In this document: piece after piece, positions 1 through 14,145 of the stretch | How positions within the stretch are numbered: the first letter of the stretch is position 1 | Layout of the letters: every line of letters starts with the position of its first letter | Assembly (NCBI GenBank): GCA_022113835.1 | Contig: JAILWY010000027.1 | Span: forward strand, 13,456,501 to 13,520,500 | DNA: 64,000 nt | Source: Atopsyche davidsoni | Lineage: Eukaryota; Arthropoda; Insecta; Trichoptera; Hydrobiosidae | Reading direction: 5' to 3' | Notes under the pieces: generated by a model | What the model was told of the DNA's origin: nothing | The model's database searches: none | What the model saw: the letters and a program-made list of their open reading frames with translations, nothing else | Program-made: the position numbers and the translations under genes

Positions 1-802
1 AAATTATTGTGGCTGTGCTGCTCGTTATTCGGCTTTTTTTTCAGTAAAATAAACACGTTGTTCGTTTTCTAAATGAACAGCAAGATGTTGAAAAGTTGGG
101 TATCATTCGTGAATACTGAAACCAGGAATTTCATATTTTTTCAATTTCATTCGTGAATACCAGACCAGGAATCAATGTCAATATCAACGTTTCTTACTTT
201 AATGGTGGTGGTGAATCCTCCATCTTCTGGCTTTCGTCGTCTGTATTTCGAATATCCATCCTCACCAGGAATTGTATCTCCGATTGTTTTCCAAATGCTT
301 GGACAACGCTGTGTTGTCAGAAACGTAGCTTGTAAGCGGTTCTGGCGGGTCAACCAGCGTTGACAACTTGGCTTTTCCGGCTTTTTCAACCGGGTGATTC
401 CTTTTGAAATTTCAGTGCATGGCAGTACAAACAAAGAGAGCTCATCGGCCCAATTACAACATTCGGATGATTACTGTAGTCGCAGTCTTTGTCATAATTG
501 AATGCCACCAACTGAAAATCGATTCTTTGTATCGATTTAACCGCACGTATCTGATAACCTTTATGCCTGTTTTCATGTTGTTGAGGAGTTTCAGCAGCTC
601 TTGCTGTGGTAGCTCTGATTCGAACTTGTTCTAGACGTGCTTCATGTTGTTCTGGTGTTTCTACAGCTCTTGACTGCCGCTCTTTCAACCTATTTGACTC
701 TGTACGCACTTTTCGTTTTCCGGCAGTTTCGGCTGCTCTTTCGGCTCTTTTTCGTTTCGCATCAGCTGTATTTTTTCCAATTGCAGCTCTTTTCGGTGGC
801 AT
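1..802 (-). pseudogene. Helitron Rep N-terminus pseudogene, fragment A
   Basis: A frame from 802 to 386 encodes a basic N-terminus starting MPPKRAAIGKN with repeated RAAETP/RAVETP arginine-alanine motifs, followed by a segment with CLYCHALKFQKESPG, the usual cysteine-containing region near the start of arthropod Helitron replicases. A frame change near 420 joins it to CPSIWKTIGDTIPGEDGY and KYRRRKPEDGG (about 200-300), which lies several hundred residues further on in intact proteins, so most of the Rep domain is missing. At 1-120 a mutated HLENEQRVYFTEKK block with internal stops runs off the window. It shares its last blocks with fragment B, which shows duplication or two insertions. Confidence 0.68.
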
Positions 803-959
803 TTTTTGATATATATATATTTTTGATAACCAAAAATGATACCCGGCGTGTGCTACTACGCTAAATAAATAAATAAATATTTTTTAATTTTTATCTTAAT
901 GCTAGCGGATAAACAATGTATTGAGTTTTTTCGGTAGGTGTGTAAACAAAGATTTTTTC

Positions 960-1800
960 ATTAACTACGTGGCGATAGTTTTTTAACAGCAAGTCTTGTT
1001 CCGTTGCACAATTTAGGTGGATCTAAGTTGCGAATGAGCATCTATGGTGAACCAACTTTTAAAGTTAAGATGTGTGGTGACATTCCAGATGGTTCCAAAG
1101 AGTTAAAAATCTCTATTGGATAGTTGACTCTATTTTGGAACTTCATTATGCAGCAATGTTTTCGCAAAATTATTGTAGATGTGCTCCTCGTTCTTCGACA
1201 TTTTTTTTCAGTAAAATAAACACGTTGACCGTTTTCTAAATGAACAGCAAGATTGGATTGAACAGTTGGATATCGTTCGTGAATACTGAAATCAAGAATT
1301 CGCCAGACAGCTTCATTACTGCGACCCATCTGAAATTGAGTGATTTCATAGTTTCGATTTGAAAGCTCAAACACTGCCATATCACTGCCTTTGTTAACAT
1401 ATTTGCATATGTCCTTGCATATGAATTTCACGGAGTTGCAGTGTTCCACATTGATATATGATTGAAATGTTTTTTACAGTATTGGACTGTATAGAACAAT
1501 CCATATGTTATCAATGTCAATATCGACGTTTCTTAATTTAATGGTGGTGGTGTATCCTCCATCTTCTGGCTTTCGTAGACCAGTTTGAGTTTCATCGATC
1601 AAATCGCGTGGATATCTTTTCGTGCATTTGCCGTCTTTTATGCAAGGCGAATTCATATGCAACACTCCGCATGGGCCGTGATGTTCTTACAAACAACGTC
1701 AAAAAGTATCAGATCTTCACGTTGATGCGGGTGTTCAGCAGATATAAGATCGATGTCGATTTGAGTTGGAATAATTTTTTCAATAGACGAAACTTGTAAT
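960..1800 (-). pseudogene. Helitron Rep/PIF1-helicase pseudogene, fragment B
   Basis: Reading from 1800 down, the frame encodes a stretch ending in IIPTQIDIDLISAEHP, then (after a frameshift near 1655) MNSPCIKDGKCTKRYPRDL, RKPEDGGYTTTIKLRNVDI and, after another shift, CKYVNKGSDMAVFEL and NEAVWRILDFSIHERYPTV. These are conserved blocks of the Helitron replication initiator. It then jumps to LEPSGMSPHILTLKVGSP and NLDPPKLCNGTRLAVKKL (about 980-1110), which belong near the C-terminus of the PIF1-like helicase. The HUH catalytic core and helicase Walker motifs between them are deleted. An in-frame stop follows GSP. This is a non-functional remnant; the family assignment is firm, the exact breakpoints are not. 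Confidence 0.72.
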
Positions 1801-2370
1801 ACGAATATTTTGGTATAATAATTTTTTTCCCATATATAAACAGACAAACTCATTATGATAAAACACGTTGTGAATGACAGATAGTGATTTTGTTTTGAAA
1901 GTCCGTACGATCTGTCCGCGCGATCTTCACAATGTTCTTTTTTCAATTTTTTGCGAGGAACGATGTCCACTTTACAGATGTTGAAAATTTTTGTATGGAA
2001 AATATCAAAAATCGACCTAATTCTGTTCCGTAAGTTCGGCAGCCTGTAACGGCAAGTTCATTCTAATATTTACAAACATCAATATCAGTATTTCTCGATT
2101 GGTAGCCATGCAGGCAGCCAGCTTCAAGGCATTTTCGCGTATATGCAATACGCGAAAATGGCAGTTCCTTTTATGAATTGGAAACTTTTGTATGGGATTT
2201 TTCTTAATTGAATAAACCAAATTTGATAATCAATTTTTATAATTTTAGTGGTCTTGATTACTTTCGGTATTTTTGGCTTTCAAATAAACACGGTGTGGGG
2301 CTCGTCGGTCGTACGGTTTCAAAGCCTATAGCGGACTAACAAACATTTTTAGTGTTTTATATATATAGAT

Positions 2371-2401
2371 TATATATATAGATAGATAGATAGATAGATA
2401 A
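2371..2401. repeat. (TA)n then (GATA)n microsatellite
   Basis: A short alternating TA tract passes into five GATA units directly outside the Helitron 5' end. Helitrons often insert at AT-rich targets, so this may be the original target or a later expansion. Confidence 0.8.
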
Positions 2402-5439
<3,038 letters not shown>

Positions 5440-5440
<1 letters not shown>

Positions 5441-5660
5441 GTTGAGTGTAAGCCCACCTGCGCGACGACCTGTAAGACGGGCGCCGAGCTGGTCCCGGGC
5501 GGGCGCCGAGCTGGTCCCGGGCGGGCGCCGAGCTGGTCCCGGGCGTGACGTGTTATGGACTCAAGTAAATCTGAGACGCCCGCGAGACTGTTCGGCAGAG
5601 GCCGAGTCCCGCGGCGGCCGGATGTCAGCTCTCTGTGCGCCGGAGCGAGTTCGCACGAGA
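5440..5660. repeat. GC-rich islet with 3 x 22-bp tandem repeat (5479-5544)
   Basis: Three exact copies of a 22-bp unit (core GCCGAGCTGGTCCC) occupy 5479-5544 inside a CpG-rich patch surrounded by AT-rich DNA. The open frame across it on the plus strand comes from the repeat and the low stop density of GC-rich DNA. No homologous protein is recognised. Confidence 0.75.
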
Positions 5661-6768
5661 TGATTTATGGCCGCTGAAGGTGAAAAACTTCCGATGCTTT
5701 TGCATAAAGGTTGTGATTAATTTTATTACCACCATTTATGTAACTACGTATTAGACGTATTTTTAAACAGCAATGAGAATTATTATTATTTATACATCCT
5801 TCGATAGAAATTAGTACACGTCTTTATCATAAAGCACCATGCGAGATATATAACTATCATTATTACCACGTTCGGGTGAATTTAATAGATAAATAAAAAA
5901 AATGTAGAAATATATGAAGCTTCATGTAAGTAATGATAATTCAATACATCCCATATTGAACACCTGAATGTGATTACTATTTGAATGATTTATAGCAGGT
6001 ATATATATCGCCAAAAAAACACTTACGTCTTTTAGTTGAATGGTAATGGAAGGCAAATACTTAGGAGGGAAAAGGTTGATATCAGTTGTAAGTGTATGCG
6101 AAATAAAGAAAAATATCGTCCTTTTTTATTTATAAAAAACTTACAATTGATATATATCCCCATGGCATTGCTTATTTTTAAAAGAAAACATAATAAAATC
6201 AAATTTTACTCTAGTGTGATATGATGCGACAAGTTAAGGTGAGGTTGGCCTCGGAAAGCCAACAACGTTAAAAGAACAACGAAGCTTTATTGCAGCGTAA
6301 CATCTGAGTCTGTATTTTATAACAACGACTGCAAAACACACCGATGAATAAGATTTATGAAAAAAAAAAAAAAAACATCGCACAGAAGGTACTGTAAAAA
6401 AATTGTTTAAAATATTCTAATACAAAATTTAAAATAAGTGATTACATTACACAAGAAAACAGAGTTAATTATTGGTAATTCATGTATTGAAAAAAAACTC
6501 ATTTGAAGAATTTACTCTTTACCTTCATTATTCATTTGTCAGATAATTAACGAAATTGTGAAAAATCAGTGATCACACATTTCTTTATTCCGAATCGAAT
6601 ACTATGCGATTTATTCGATATCTCAGTCAATGTTTCACCACAGAACATCCTTTCGATTTCGGTGTTGAAGACTAGTGGTAATTTATAATAAGTATTTATC
6701 CCAGATATTTTTTTACAAATAATTCTAATATTATTTGGATTGCTCAGTTTTCCAGAAGTTCAACATAA

Positions 6769-6915
6769 AATGGGCGACCGCTTTAGTAAGTCACCGTACG
6801 AAAGCATAAACGATGAAGACCAACACGGGAGCTCCGCCGAGCCTCGGGGGTCTCCATTGTCGGCCGCGGTCGAGTCGTCAGGAGAATCGGCGAGTAAATC
6901 ATCCGGAGTCGTTCC
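6769..6915 (+). CDS. possible small or first coding exon, unrecognised
   Basis: A 48-codon frame begins at ATGGGC in a good start context (AAAATGG) and reads MGDRFSKSPYESINDEDQ, then a Ser/Ala/Gly-rich acidic stretch to a TAA at 6913. Two acceptor-like sites (GATTGCTCAG and TTTTCCAG) lie just upstream, as expected for an exon carrying the end of a 5' UTR. A GTAAAT donor-like site occurs before the stop. The minus strand is open here too, and the block is moderately GC-rich, which lowers stop frequency, so chance is a real alternative. Confidence 0.2.
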
Positions 6916-7039
6916 ATAAAATGATTTCTCAGAACAATCTCTCGCGGGATTCATCAATCAGACGTTTATTCGATTGTATCGACTAGATATGACAGTGCGT
7001 TCACAATTTTGATCCAATATAGAAGTGCTGCCGTATTGC

Positions 7040-7120
7040 GCCCTGACCGCGTGGTGGTTCAGAAGTAATTATGCTCGCTGCAGACCGCAGGGTTATGGGT
7101 TCGAAACTATGTAGGAAAAT
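7040..7120 (+). repeat. tRNA-derived SINE head, degenerate
   Basis: The segment contains TGGTGGTTCAG (A-box-like) and, about 40 bases on, GGTTCGAAAC (B-box-like, 7098-7107), in the order and spacing of an internal RNA polymerase III promoter. The cloverleaf is not intact. This is most likely the 5' head of an old SINE rather than a tRNA gene. Confidence 0.45.
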
Positions 7121-7351
7121 ATTTTCTAGTTTTTTAAATCTTAAAAACATACGCTCTTTCTAGATACAGAAGAGATAAGCGCATCAGAACTTTTGCAATT
7201 CAAACTCTTGAACTGTTATCAAAGCAGGGTTTTTGGGCGTACTTTTTTGAAAGAGTATATATATTAAAGTATAAGGCCGCAATAGCCAAAAAAGGTAGAG
7301 CATTAACAAAGCGTGTATTATTTATCCTAATGGGGAATTCCTCGACCTCAC

Positions 7352-7439
7352 TGTGAAAATGTGTGCAGTTAGGGTGCTCCACACCGACGGAGACCACCTT
7401 GAGGTTCCTGTCGGGGATGGCGTGAGCTTTCACAAGGCA
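7352..7439 (-). CDS. candidate internal exon, unrecognised
   Basis: On the minus strand a TTTTCAG acceptor at 7440 is followed by 88 open bases ending at a GTGAGG donor at 7351. The peptide reads CLVKAHAIPDRNLKVVSV then GVEHPNCTHFH. Composition is that of coding DNA (about 55% GC, not a simple repeat) in AT-rich surroundings, and the frame stays open to both splice sites. I do not recognise the protein. It is on the same strand as the ATG16L1 exon but does not match that protein, so it would belong to another gene or be spurious. The plus strand also offers an acceptor and a GTGAGC donor over the same bases, so orientation is not certain. Confidence 0.3.
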
Positions 7440-7899
7440 CTGAAAATACACTTTTTAATTTTAATTAAATATATAAGCAAAAGTAAAAAATACACTTCTT
7501 CCAAAACGGGATACTCGTTTACCAGATTTAAATCCAGATCAAGGCTACATTCGGGCGTATACAAAGCTAACCCTTAAAGCCTGAGTTGGAACATTCGATT
7601 GTAGCTCTGGTTAAAACCTCCGAGCTCAGGTAATTAGGTATATTCTATCAGAATGACCGAGAATAATCTGTGCGTATTGCAAGCATAGGTGCAAATTATT
7701 TACTAGACTCAACCTTTAGACACGCGACGTTATACTTCATTAGCATAACAATCTGCCGCAGTTACTTGCACTGAAAGCTTAAGAGCATAACATGGTGAAT
7801 TCCACCATAACCATATTGTCCTGCGATCCATTTAGTGCACGACGATTTAGACGCACAGATAGCGCGAATGAATATTTCCCGACGGCGGTTGCTCGCGTC

Positions 7900-7990
7900 G
7901 GGGGCGGGGGCGGGGGCGGGGGCGGGGGCGGGGGGTGAAGAGCGAGAGTGGGGCGGGGGCGGGGGCAGGGGCGGGGGCGGGGGCGGGGAG
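7900..7990 (+). repeat. (GGGGGC)n tract, G-quadruplex type
   Basis: Two blocks of G-runs of four to six separated by single C residues lie at 7900-7936 and 7950-7990, in a 6-bp period. More than four runs of three or more G on one strand predicts an intramolecular G-quadruplex on the plus strand. The open frames across it encode only Gly/Ala or Pro/Arg repeats and are artefacts. Confidence 0.85.
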
Positions 7991-8093
7991 AAGCCGGCCA
8001 GCGCTCTTCAACCTGCGGCGGGCGTTTGCAAGTCTAGCTTTGTATTCATTTTTCATTCACTATATCCATTTATTGGTATACACATTTATATAC

Positions 8094-9078
8094 AGGGTTA
8101 GGCAGGGAGGTATGGATGACTTGAATGGGGCGCCACGCGAGATGAGGATAACCTTGGTAGATAAAGAGTAGGGGTATCTGCTCTTCAGGGGCTGTCATTT
8201 TAGCAGCAATAGTCGATAGAGCATTGTGTGTTCGTGTACAACACCTTTATTGAAACGAACCGTTCTGTCATTCAAACACAGAGAATTTTCCGGAATCATT
8301 TCAACGTTGGCCGTCATAGTCGTGTTCCGAAGTTTGGGTGCGTCAAGCAGTTGAAGGCAGCTCTCATCGTTCGGCCGTACAGCATGCCGATCAGTTTGCC
8401 GGATTTTACACCTGGACTTGTATTTTCATCCTTATAAGCTGATGGTTGTCCAACAGTTGCAGCCAAACGATTACGGAAGACGATTCAGATGTGCAGAAAC
8501 AATGTTGGAAACCTTGAATGACGACATTGTTTTAGTGACAAAGTTCACTTTCATTTGTCAGGAGGGGTAATCAAGCAGAACGTTAGGTATTGGGGTTCAG
8601 AAAATCTACAAGAACTCCATAAAAAACCTTTATACACCAACAGAGTAACTGTTTGATGTGGCATCAGTCGAAACTTCATTATTTGTCCTTACTTTTTTCG
8701 TGAAAACGGTCGGACCGTCACTGTCAACACAGATCGATTCCTAGCGATGCTGCGTGAGTTTTTTTTGCCACAATTGAGAAACCGACGTATCGATCTCAAT
8801 ACTGTATGGTTTCAACAAGATGGGGCGCGACGTGCTATACATCGAAAGCAGCTATAGAGTTTCTAAAGCAAACCTTCCCTGGATGCTTTATTTCGTTGCG
8901 TGGAGACGTGGAGTAGCCTCCTCGGTCACTGGACCTGTCACCTTTTTTATAGCGCTATATCAAAGGACGTATTTACATTAACAAACCACTTACACTTGAA
9001 GTTCTGAGTGACACAATAACGCAAGAAATCCGAGCGGTTCCACGTGAAATGCTTCGGAGAAGTATGGAAAACTTGTCA
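8094..9078 (+). mobile_element. mariner/Tc1-superfamily transposon, inactive
   Basis: This is a near full-length but broken transposase gene of the Tc1/mariner superfamily. The N-terminal helix-turn-helix region reads ETNRSVIQTQRIFRNHFNVG (about 8247-8310). The catalytic half reads SDKVHFHLSGGVIKQN (about 8537-8590), ENGRTVTVNTDRFLAMLREF (about 8700-8765), FQQDGA (about 8810) and later a SLDLS segment (about 8925-8940), followed by RAVPREMLRRSMEN. The three acidic catalytic positions are still visible, with roughly 36 residues between the second and third. That spacing is suggestive of the DD37D-type clade but uncertain because of indels. At least four frameshifts and several stops make it non-functional. 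A left end near 8094 is suggested by ACAGGGTT; the right end is lost in a (TA)n tract. Confidence 0.75.
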
Positions 9079-9091
9079 CACATACATTTAA

Positions 9092-9133
9092 TATATATAT
9101 ATATATATACTTGTTGTGTGACAAGTATATATA

Positions 9134-9164
<31 letters not shown>

Positions 9165-9170
9165 CATTTT
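9092..9170. repeat. (TA)n microsatellite
   Basis: Two alternating TA tracts separated by an imperfect palindrome around ACTTGTTGTGTGACAAGT. The tracts replace the expected 3' end of the mariner-type element. Confidence 0.85.
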
Positions 9171-9455
9171 AATATCAGTGTGTAATTTTGAATACTATTT
9201 TATAAAGTCATGAGTCTATTCAGCAATTTACATTTTACACAGCAAAAATATCGTCTTTTTAGAATGCACAGTAAATTTATTATCAAAAATCTTGACGATG
9301 ATTTTTTCCTATAGAATTTAAATAGTAAATTAGTAGTATTGAGTATTTCAATTCGCTGAAATGTATTTGAATGAGAAAAGTGGCAAAGTGAGATTAAAAG
9401 GTGAGAGCAGGGCTGGGCCGCCTCGCTAATGAAGCAGCCGCACGCGCGGGAGGTG

Positions 9456-9535
9456 TCTGCGTGGCTGCGTGGCTGCGTGGCTGCGTGGCTGCGTGGCTGC
9501 GTGGCTGCGTGGCTGCGTGGCTGCGTGGCTGCGTC
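9456..9535 (+). repeat. 8-bp minisatellite (GCTGCGTG)n in a CpG islet
   Basis: About nine near-perfect copies of an 8-bp unit, GCTGCGTG, lie within a GC-rich islet (about 9405-9570). Because 8 is not a multiple of 3, all frames cycle through the same residues, which explains the open frames seen on both strands. None is coding. Confidence 0.9.
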
Positions 9536-9879
9536 GAGGCGGTCGCGCACCGAGCCCGAGATAGCGCCGGTGCGTTCTGCTCGGAATAGTTATTGCCGCT
9601 GATGGCGAACGTGTGAGGCAATTTTAATTAGAATAGGATTACCGGTTTCTGCATATGTACACGGAGTGCCGAGTGCACAAAACTCTTCACACTATTGAAG
9701 TTAAAAATATGTACGAAAACCTATACGCCTATGATGAGAGAGTATCTACTTCACGATTTTATGATTAAAAAAAGGAAATTATTTATGTTTGCGTTTTATG
9801 GAATCGACAAAGCGATTACGATTCGCACGATTTGTATCAAAAGTTTTCAAATCATTCGACCGATCCCGATATATTGTAT

Positions 9880-11450
9880 CGGAAGGTCCGCGGCGCGCAG
9901 GAACGTCGACGGATATCCGAACACCGAGGCTCGATTATTCCCGCACGAGTGCGCCAGGCCGGATTTCATTCATTCATATTGAGTTTTGGGAAGCTTTTCA
10001 TCGCATAAAAGTTAAATTGTTATTCGGTGGGTGTTTCCTGAAAACCTGAAAGCGTCCGGCGTCACTGAAAACTAAGGCTTTCAGAAAAATACCAGGAGCG
10101 CAAAAATAGCGAGTAGATATTTCCCTTCTCGCGGGCACCGTTCGGAATCACCGATGAAACCCGTCGGTCGAGGGAAGGAGAAGCGAGTGGCCCTCGAGTA
10201 GTCAGAGTGGCTCGGAACGTTACTTTTTACTTTACCGTCGACCGTTTCAGCGCGCAGCCCGGATATCAGAAACGCTCGGGAGATAAATCGTTTCGAAAAA
10301 CGACGCGATGTCGGAAAAGCGTCCGGAAAAGCGTCCCAGTTCCAGATAGTTTTCCGATTCGTATCAGGACGGCAGGAGTGGCGAGGAGACGGCCGACGCC
10401 TCGCTGGCGCGCCGTCCGAAGCTCGCAAAGCGCCGGAGTGCCGGAGTCCCGGAGCCCCGGGCCGCAGCGGGCGAGGCGGGCCGCAGGCGGGCGAGGAGGT
10501 GGCGGGCGAGGAGGTGGCGGGCGAGGAGGTGGCGGGCGAGGAGGTGGCGGGCGAGGAGGTGGCGGGCGAGGAGGTGGCGGGCGAGGAGGTGGCGGGCGAG
10601 GAGGTGGCGGGCGAGGAGGTGGCGGCGCGGCGCCGGCGCGCGGCCCCGCCCGGCCGGCGTCGCTCCCGCCCGGCTCCCCGCCAGTCGCTGCCGGCGAGCG
10701 GGCGGACGCGCGCCACGCACGCCACGCACGCCGCGCACGCCGCACACGCCTATACGCGATCTATATTTAACCGCCACCTCGCTTCTGGCGCTAGGCGAGG
10801 ACGGCATTCCGTCGCATATTAGATTGAACGGTCCGCGGAGACAGTGGGATAATAGATTTGGGATTTACGATTCGCGATAATTATAACAATAATAGCTTCG
10901 CCGTACCGAGGAACGATGCAGCTCAAAACGGTGTTATCGTAAAATATAGTGGTGTTTTTGTAATTGTCAGTATTAACTGATATTAAAACATCTTTAGAAC
11001 GATCAGTTTTATGATGCGATGGTCATAAAAGTGGTGCTTTTTGCATCGAGCCACTATCACACGAGACCCATCGATATTAATCGATTTATAGATAAGCCAT
11101 ATACCTGCGAACGTCGTGCGGGAAAGGGCAATAACCTCCGAGTCGACGATTTGAAAGGGGGACGGAAATCGATATCACCGTGAAAGGTGAAAGAAGTGAC
11201 AAGTACGTCGCGAGGGAGTCGCGTTCTCTGTTCAGAGTCGAAATAGTCGGCAGTCAGCGGGCGGCGCGGGGAGTCGGACTCGCGCCCCGCTAGAGAGACT
11301 ATAGCGCAGACTGTACCGAGATAGCGCGAGGAAGCCGCGTCCAGATGTAGATGAAGACACTTGTGTGCAAAGCCAGATTAGAGCTATTCTGGGGCGAGGG
11401 CCGTCCCGGAACACCACGGCTCGCAGGATAGCACTAGGCGGTGAAGCAAA
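9880..11450. promoter_or_regulatory. CpG-rich block, candidate promoter or 5' exon
   Basis: This is the longest GC- and CpG-rich stretch in the window (about 1.5 kb), in strong contrast to the flanking AT-rich DNA. It contains the 15-bp minisatellite at 10487-10621, a TATATTTAA-like box at about 10761, numerous CG dinucleotides, and short upstream-type frames (for example eight codons from the ATG at 10916). No long conserved coding sequence is present. The density of CpG together with short uORF-like frames resembles the promoter and untranslated first exon of a regulated gene, perhaps on the plus strand, but no definite donor site or downstream exon could be linked. A purely structural GC-rich islet is the alternative. 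Confidence 0.3.
10487..10621 (+). repeat. 15-bp minisatellite, nine units
   Basis: Nine exact copies of GGCGGGCGAGGAGGT lie in tandem. The period is a multiple of 3, so five long frames remain open across it, encoding GEEVA, GRGGG, SPATS, PPPRP or LLARH repeats. They have no homologue that I recognise and extend into unrelated GC-rich flanks, so I treat them as non-coding. The identity of the units suggests recent expansion. Confidence 0.92.
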
Positions 11451-11930
11451 TGTAATGCAGATTGTGGACCAGGGAAAACTTTAGGCGAATTCATTAATCC
11501 TCAATTTTTTTTTCTTGAAATTGATTATTTGGTTTGATTAATTGAAATGCATTTCGAATACGTATTGCATTCAACCATACCGAAAGAAACTCGATTCATT
11601 GCCAAAACTGAGAGTTAACCTTTGAGGAGTTAATAGTACCAAAAAAATAATACCACAATATATGTTACGCCATATGGATAAGAGATATCGAAATATATTT
11701 ATTTTGTAATCTCTTTTGGATACGATTATGTATTAGTAGAAGCATATATAGACAGGGTTACGATAATGAAACAATTAATTGTTCTAGTAATTTTATATTG
11801 ATGTTGTACAGCGAGATCACTAAAACAACAGCTAGATTTAACCAAAGCCTTTAAAATATTAAGAGAATAATAAAGCAAAATTCATAGCTTTGTAGGGTAT
11901 AAATTATACCAGAGAACATTGTTGATACTA

Positions 11931-12108
<178 letters not shown>

Positions 12109-12338
12109 GTATATACATATACACACACATGCATATATTTCAGTTTTAATGAAAGTGTTGTATTATTGGTAGTCGGCCACTAGCAAAATGCTAAACCTGA
12201 TTGGTTCTCTGGCGACGGGGCTGACGGATGCGGCGGAGCTGCTGTTCCTGCGGTGACTATTAATTATTCCCGAGTACTAATTAGCAAGTAGGAGGCACGG
12301 GAGATACCTCGCTGTGCTTTCGAGATAAAATGTACTTG

Positions 12339-12374
<36 letters not shown>

Positions 12375-13978
12375 TTAAAAAATGATAATTTCATACATAT
12401 ATAAATATCTATTTAGTATATTAGTACGAATATGACCACAAAATCTACAATATTTTTTTAGTTAATCGATTCACACATGGAACTAAAAGTAAAACCCACG
12501 AATTTTTTTTGGAGGTAGGGTGATTTGAAGCCTCACCCGCAGCTGTTACGGCCTAATTAAACAATTGTGACCCGCGGCAGGTTATTCAATTTTAAACAAT
12601 TTTCACGATATATCATGTGTAAATCGATAACGTAAGACAAAACATATTGAATACAGTAAAAATATTATTTTACATTGCAAATATACGACATATACCCGTA
12701 AATGCTGCAGTAAGTCTGAATATCTAACAGGTATGAAAAAAATAATATTTGTCATGTCAATGACAAGCACACAAAAAAGTCACCGAATCAAAAATCAAAA
12801 TTTACATTTGAAATACGCCATGAACTGTAAAGATATAGCTTAAGGAGTTAGAATACCTTTGATGCTTTGTAAATTTGTAGATTCAATTTAAAATTGAGGT
12901 GAGTACCACACTACTCAAAATAGTGCTCGCGGTGAGTATTGTGAGATTGAAAATTTTTGGCAAATAGATCTTATTAATATATTCCTGAAAATTAGTATTG
13001 TCTCCTTGTAAGGGGGTAATATGCAGATGCTTCGCTCCCACGCGAAGGGCCTAATCGCGGATCTCGCGGCTGTGCGAGGCGCAGGACCAGCCTCGCCGCC
13101 ATCTGCTGCCGAGGTCAGCCCTCGGTTGCTTTCTGCTCAATATCTCATACAGAATCGATCGCAATTTGTCTAAATTTTATCAAGATTTTAACGCGTCCGG
13201 AGAATTTCACTCGATTTGGTGGCATGGTGCTGTTTATTGTATGTGTAGTTATCTTCTGACCAAGAATTGTCGGATCAAGAATTATGAGCATCTTGGATGA
13301 GAGTGAGGGTGAGGGTGCATCACCAATGGCTGCAAAGTCTGAAATGCACAGATATATTTTGAATATAACACAATAATCGGAGTCTAAAAATGAAGTCAAT
13401 CTCCATATTCATTTATTTTTATTTGTCAATTAAATATTTGTTGTTAAATGCTAAAAAAAACTGTTTAAAAGCATATTTTCTAAAAGGGTTTCATTGAACC
13501 CATATCCGGTAATTTATTACCAACTGCACCAACCATAAGGCGGATTTAAATATATGTTAAAAGATATTTCATTACGACAGTCTCGTTCAACCATAAGTAT
13601 TCGGTCACCCTGGCACCCATCATGGGCTGCCATCTGGAGACGCCACAAAACAGATGTTACTTATCCATGGCTTCTTCAAAGAATCTTTGATTTTATGCCA
13701 TAAAAATTGTGTTCAGTATGAATGAATTAAAAATAAATATTTGAATATTTTTTTATATATATAGTATAAAAGTTTGAAACCAACCTATTGAATTTTGAAG
13801 TTATTGACCAATAAAACAAGCATTAAACATTTTTATTTAATCACACACTAATGAAAATATCCATAAAATCAAATCGTTGAAACATCTGCATTAAACGAAC
13901 CAGACCTCGATTATCGCTAGCAGTAAAAGCAAATAACAATTACGGTTTGTAATCGCAGATTAAATCTGTATATATATG

Positions 13979-14069
<91 letters not shown>

Positions 14070-14086
14070 ATGCTTATATATGTATG

Positions 14087-14145
<59 letters not shown>

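Larger units (their letters stand above)
1..2369 (-). mobile_element. Helitron relic, 5' end at 2369, other end outside window
   Basis: This is a decayed rolling-circle transposon read on the minus strand. The minus strand at 2369 begins TC followed by an alternating TA run and AAAACAC, preceded by A. That fits the 5'-TC terminus and A/T insertion preference of Helitrons. Inside it are two blocks of Helitron replicase/helicase coding sequence, at about 960-1800 and 1-802. Both are interrupted by stops, frameshifts and large deletions. The two blocks overlap in content: the peptide HLENGQRVYFTEKK at about 1200-1250 recurs in mutated form near 20-80. The interval therefore holds two partial copies head to tail, or one rearranged copy. 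A 3' CTRR end with hairpin is not seen and would lie left of position 1. A GATA microsatellite abuts the 5' end. Confidence 0.75.

Noticed and set aside
9200..9621. Frames with AATQPRSH or VAAWLRGC repeats
   Set aside because: Translations of the 8-bp minisatellite.
10081..10822. Five long overlapping frames, up to 214 codons
   Set aside because: They exist because the 15-bp unit is a multiple of three and the flanks are GC-rich with few stops. Both strands are open at once and no domain is recognised.
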